A stretch of 14,889 nucleotides of DNA from NCBI GenBank assembly GCA_021806765.1, contig JAJZQR010000119.1:1-14889 (forward strand), given 5' to 3'. The translations under genes were made by a program, and so were the position numbers. Below, in pieces: positions 12,890-14,889 of this stretch (position 1 is the stretch's first letter; each line of letters begins with the position of its first letter). Origin of the DNA: Chloroflexota bacterium (GTDB lineage: Bacteria; Chloroflexota; UBA6077). Below the pieces are notes generated by a model. That model was not told the origin of the DNA. It did no database searches and saw only the letters and a list, made by a program, of their open reading frames with translations.

Positions 12890-12918
12890 TTGACTTGGGG
12901 TGGGCGCTCTGGTACCAT
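12890..12918 (+). promoter_or_regulatory. Sigma-70 promoter of tRNA-Val
   Basis: TTGACT (12890-12895), 17-bp spacer, TACCAT (12913-12918), 24 nt before the mature tRNA 5' end. Confidence 0.8.
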
Positions 12919-12941
12919 TTCCGTAGCGGTCATCGACCCCC

Positions 12942-13015
12942 GGGCAAGTAGCTCAGCTGGTTAGAGCGCCACGTTGACATCGTGGAGGTCGTAGGTTCGA
13001 CTCCTATCTTGCCCA
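12942..13015 (+). tRNA. tRNA-Val (anticodon GAC)
   Basis: 74-nt cloverleaf. Acceptor GGGCAAG (12942-12948) pairs CTTGCCC (13008-13014), discriminator A. D arm GCTC/GAGC with AGCTGGTTA loop. Anticodon arm CCACG-TTGACAT-CGTGG with anticodon GAC at 12976-12978. T arm GTAGG-TTCGACT-CCTAT. No encoded CCA. A clear promoter and terminator flank it, so it is a single-gene transcript. Confidence 0.97.
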
Positions 13016-13025
13016 CTGAGAGCTT

Positions 13026-13056
13026 GGCTCCGCAGTAGATGCGGGGCCTTTTTCTT
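13026..13056 (+). terminator. Intrinsic terminator of tRNA-Val
   Basis: GGCTCCGCA (13026-13034), loop GTAGA, TGCGGGGCC (13040-13048), then TTTTTCTTT. One T-G wobble in a 9-bp stem. Confidence 0.9.
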
Positions 13057-13100
13057 TAGCGGGAAGCGCAGGTTTCTCCCCCCCATCTCGACTTCCCCCG

Positions 13101-13120
13101 ATGCTGTCAGCATGCTGTCA
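13101..13120. repeat. Direct repeat ATGCTGTCA x2 just before the hsdR promoter
   Basis: ATGCTGTCA at 13101-13109 and 13112-13120, 11-bp period. The junction also contains the 10-bp palindrome CAGCATGCTG. An 11-bp period puts both copies on nearly one helix face, as in some operator pairs. Confidence 0.45.
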
Positions 13121-13140
13121 AACCATTACCCAAGTTGATG

Positions 13141-13169
13141 TTGACCGGGTGCATTCTACGCCCTATGAT
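13141..13169 (+). promoter_or_regulatory. Sigma-70 promoter of the HsdR gene
   Basis: TTGACC (13141-13146), exactly 17 bp, TATGAT (13164-13169); predicted start near 13176, leaving a leader of about 45 nt. Confidence 0.85.
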
Positions 13170-13220
13170 TTGTCCGCCCCTCGCTAGTTCCTCAAGAGTC
13201 CACGGTCGGGAGAGCAGCGA

Positions 13221-14889
13221 ATGCCGACCCCTGAAGCCCTCGCGCGAGAGGAAATCGACCGGCGCCTGGAGGCGGCTGGCTGGAAGGTCCAGGACCGGAA
13301 TGCGGTGAACCTCGGTGCCGGCCTCGGCGTTGCCGTCCGCGAGTTCCCCACGAAGGCCGGTCCCGCCGACTACCTGCTGTTCGCCGGCCGCAAGATGATT
13401 GGCGTGGTCGAGGCCAAGCCCGACGGCGTGACCCTGAGCGGCGTCGCAGAGCAGCCCGCCAAGTACAGTGCTGGTCCTCCGGATGCCCTTGTGGCGTGGC
13501 GAAAACCGTTGCCCTTCCACTATGAGAGCACCGGCGTCGAGACCCTCTTTACCAACGAGATGGACCCCACGCCCCGCGCTCGACCTGTCTTCGCCTTCCA
13601 CCGGCCCGAGACGCTGCTGGAGTGGGTGCAGGACCCGACAACCCTCCGCGCCCGGCTGCGCACTCTGCCCCCTTTGGTGACCACCGGCCTCTGGCCCGCT
13701 CAGGTGGAGGCCATCACCAACCTTGAGCGCTCCTTCGCCGCCGACAAGCCCCGTGCGCTCATCCAGATGGCCACGGGCAGCGGAAAAACGGTCACCGCCA
13801 TCAGCTTCATCTACCGGCTCATCAAGTTCGCTAAAGCCAAGCGGGTGCTGTTCCTGGTGGACCGCAGCAACCTTGGCCGGCAGACCCTCAAGGAGTTCCA
13901 GCAGTACATCACGCCCGACGACGGGCGCAAGTTCACCGAGCTTTACAACGTCCAGCGGCTCACGTGCAACACCATCGAACCAGTGAACAAGGTGGTCATC
14001 ACCACCATCCAGCGGCTCTACTCGATGCTGAGCGGGGAGGAGCAGTTCGACCCCGAGAACGAGGAGGGCTCGCTCTACGAACTGGATGGCGCTCTCGACG
14101 CCAGGCCGAAGAGCGTGTCCTACAACTCGTCTCTACCGCCCGAGACCTTCGACTTCATCGTGACGGACGAGTGCCACAGGAGCATCTACAACCTGTGGCG
14201 GCAGGTGCTGGAGTACTTCGACGCCTACCTCATCGGACTCACCGCCACTCCTTCCAAGCAGACCCTCGGCTTCTTCAATCAGAACCTGGTGATGGAGTAC
14301 CCGCGAGAGCGAGCCGTGGCCGATGGGGTCAATGTGGACGGCCAGGTCTACCGTATCAGGACGGAGATAACCACGAAGGGCTCGAAGGTGGAGAGCGGCT
14401 TCTGGGTGGACAGGCGCGACCGAGTGACGCGGGCCGTACGCTGGGACCGCCTTGACGAGGACCTGGAGTACGCGCCGAACGACCTCGACCGCTCTGTGGT
14501 GGCCGAAGACCAGATAAGGACGGTGGTTCGCGCCTTCAAGGAGAAACTCTTTACCGAGATGTTCCCCGGAAGGTCAGAGGTCCCGAAGACCCTGGTCTTC
14601 GCCAAGGATGACTCCCACGCCGAGGACCTGGTGCGCATCATCCGTGAGGAGTTCGGCAGGGGCAACGAGTTCTGCCAGAAGATTACCTACCGGGTCACCG
14701 GCATCAAAACCGAAGACCTCATCTCCACCTTCCGCAACAGCTTCAACCCCCGCATCGCCGTGACGGTGGACATGATAGCCACCGGAACCGACATCAAGCC
14801 CATCGAGGCGCTGCTGTTCATGCGCCAGGTGAAGTCCCGAGTGCTGTTCGAGCAGATGCTGGGGCGGGGCACGCGGGTCATCAATCCTA
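13221..14889 (+). CDS. hsdR: Type I restriction endonuclease R subunit (HsdR-like), 3'-truncated by window edge
   Basis: Open from ATG 13221 (GGGAG about 8 nt upstream) to the last base; 556 codons visible. N-terminal PD-(D/E)xK nuclease: Asp50 in GPADYLLF and Glu64-x-Lys66 in VVEAKPDG. Then an SF2 translocase: Walker A MATGSGKT (183-190), motif Ia-like LFLVDRSNL, DECH box 316-319, LTATP (340-344), and motif VI QMLGRGTR (545-552). The GTD and VDMIATGTDI motifs are those of HsdR motor subunits. HsdR cuts unmethylated DNA after translocation and works with HsdM and HsdS, which should be encoded beyond the window edge if the system is complete. It could be a related DEAD/DEAH nuclease of another defence system, but the EAK plus DECH order is typical of HsdR. 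It lies directly behind a tRNA and has its own promoter. Confidence 0.94.
   Translation, partial: MPTPEALAREEIDRRLEAAGWKVQDRNAVNLGAGLGVAVREFPTKAGPADYLLFAGRKMIGVVEAKPDGVTLSGVAEQPAKYSAGPPDALVAWRKPLPFHYESTGVETLFTNEMDPTPRARPVFAFHRPETLLEWVQDPTTLRARLRTLPPLVTTGLWPAQVEAITNLERSFAADKPRALIQMATGSGKTVTAISFIYRLIKFAKAKRVLFLVDRSNLGRQTLKEFQQYITPDDGRKFTELYNVQRLTCNTIEPVNKVVITTIQRLYSMLSGEEQFDPENEEGSLYELDGALDARPKSVSYNSSLPPETFDFIVTDECHRSIYNLWRQVLEYFDAYLIGLTATPSKQTLGFFNQNLVMEYPRERAVADGVNVDGQVYRIRTEITTKGSKVESGFWVDRRDRVTRAVRWDRLDEDLEYAPNDLDRSVVAEDQIRTVVRAFKEKLFTEMFPGRSEVPKTLVFAKDDSHAEDLVRIIREEFGRGNEFCQKITYRVTGIKTEDLISTFRNSFNPRIAVTVDMIATGTDIKPIEALLFMRQVKSRVLFEQMLGRGTRVINP

Noticed and set aside
13107..13601. 164-codon minus-strand frame opposite the HsdR start
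   Set aside because: The plus-strand frame shows the HsdR nuclease motifs and a consensus promoter; the minus frame has no family features.

Overview
The window is high-GC, densely packed bacterial DNA. It is most likely from the Chloroflexota (Thermomicrobia or Anaerolineae-like), judged from gene content, the T-box in front of thrS and the many short GTAGGGGCG-type and CCCTCTCCC-type repeats between genes. No 16S gene is present, so the phylum call is an inference.

Left part (1-5000, mostly minus strand): the 3' end of an ftsK-type DNA translocase gene (plus strand) converges on a small membrane-anchored hypothetical protein. Next come infC (IF-3), thrS (threonyl-tRNA synthetase without a TGS domain) and galK (galactokinase), all on the minus strand. 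thrS has a T-box leader with a clear intrinsic terminator. infC has its own near-perfect sigma-70 promoter, an approximately 88-nt structured leader and no ATG/GTG/TTG start; its likely start is AUA. rpmI and rplT, the usual partners of infC, do not follow it.

Middle part (5000-11130): a two-gene operon on the plus strand encodes a stand-alone CheR-type methyltransferase and a 1023-residue membrane histidine kinase (TM-sensor-TM-HAMP-GAF-coiled coil-GAF-PAS-HisKA-HATPase). The kinase coiled coil is an almost perfect run of heptads carrying Glu-Glu pairs that partly resemble chemoreceptor methylation sites. This makes the neighbouring methyltransferase a possible modifier of the kinase, and it is the most interesting hypothesis in the window. 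A minus-strand pair follows: a zinc-type cation diffusion facilitator and a BON-domain membrane protein. A short charged ORF is transcribed divergently from them.

Right part (11130-14889): a divergent Fe/Mn superoxide dismutase, then a CPBP-family membrane protein of visibly lower GC and different codon use (probably acquired). A tRNA-Val(GAC) with its own promoter and terminator comes next. The window ends inside a type I restriction HsdR gene, which is open to the window edge, lies immediately downstream of the tRNA and has its own sigma-70 promoter. The tRNA plus restriction arrangement suggests the edge of an accessory region.

At several gene ends (hypothetical 253-714, galK, the BON gene) the stop codon lies inside a short dispersed inverted repeat, suggesting that such elements have reshaped C-termini and act as terminators.
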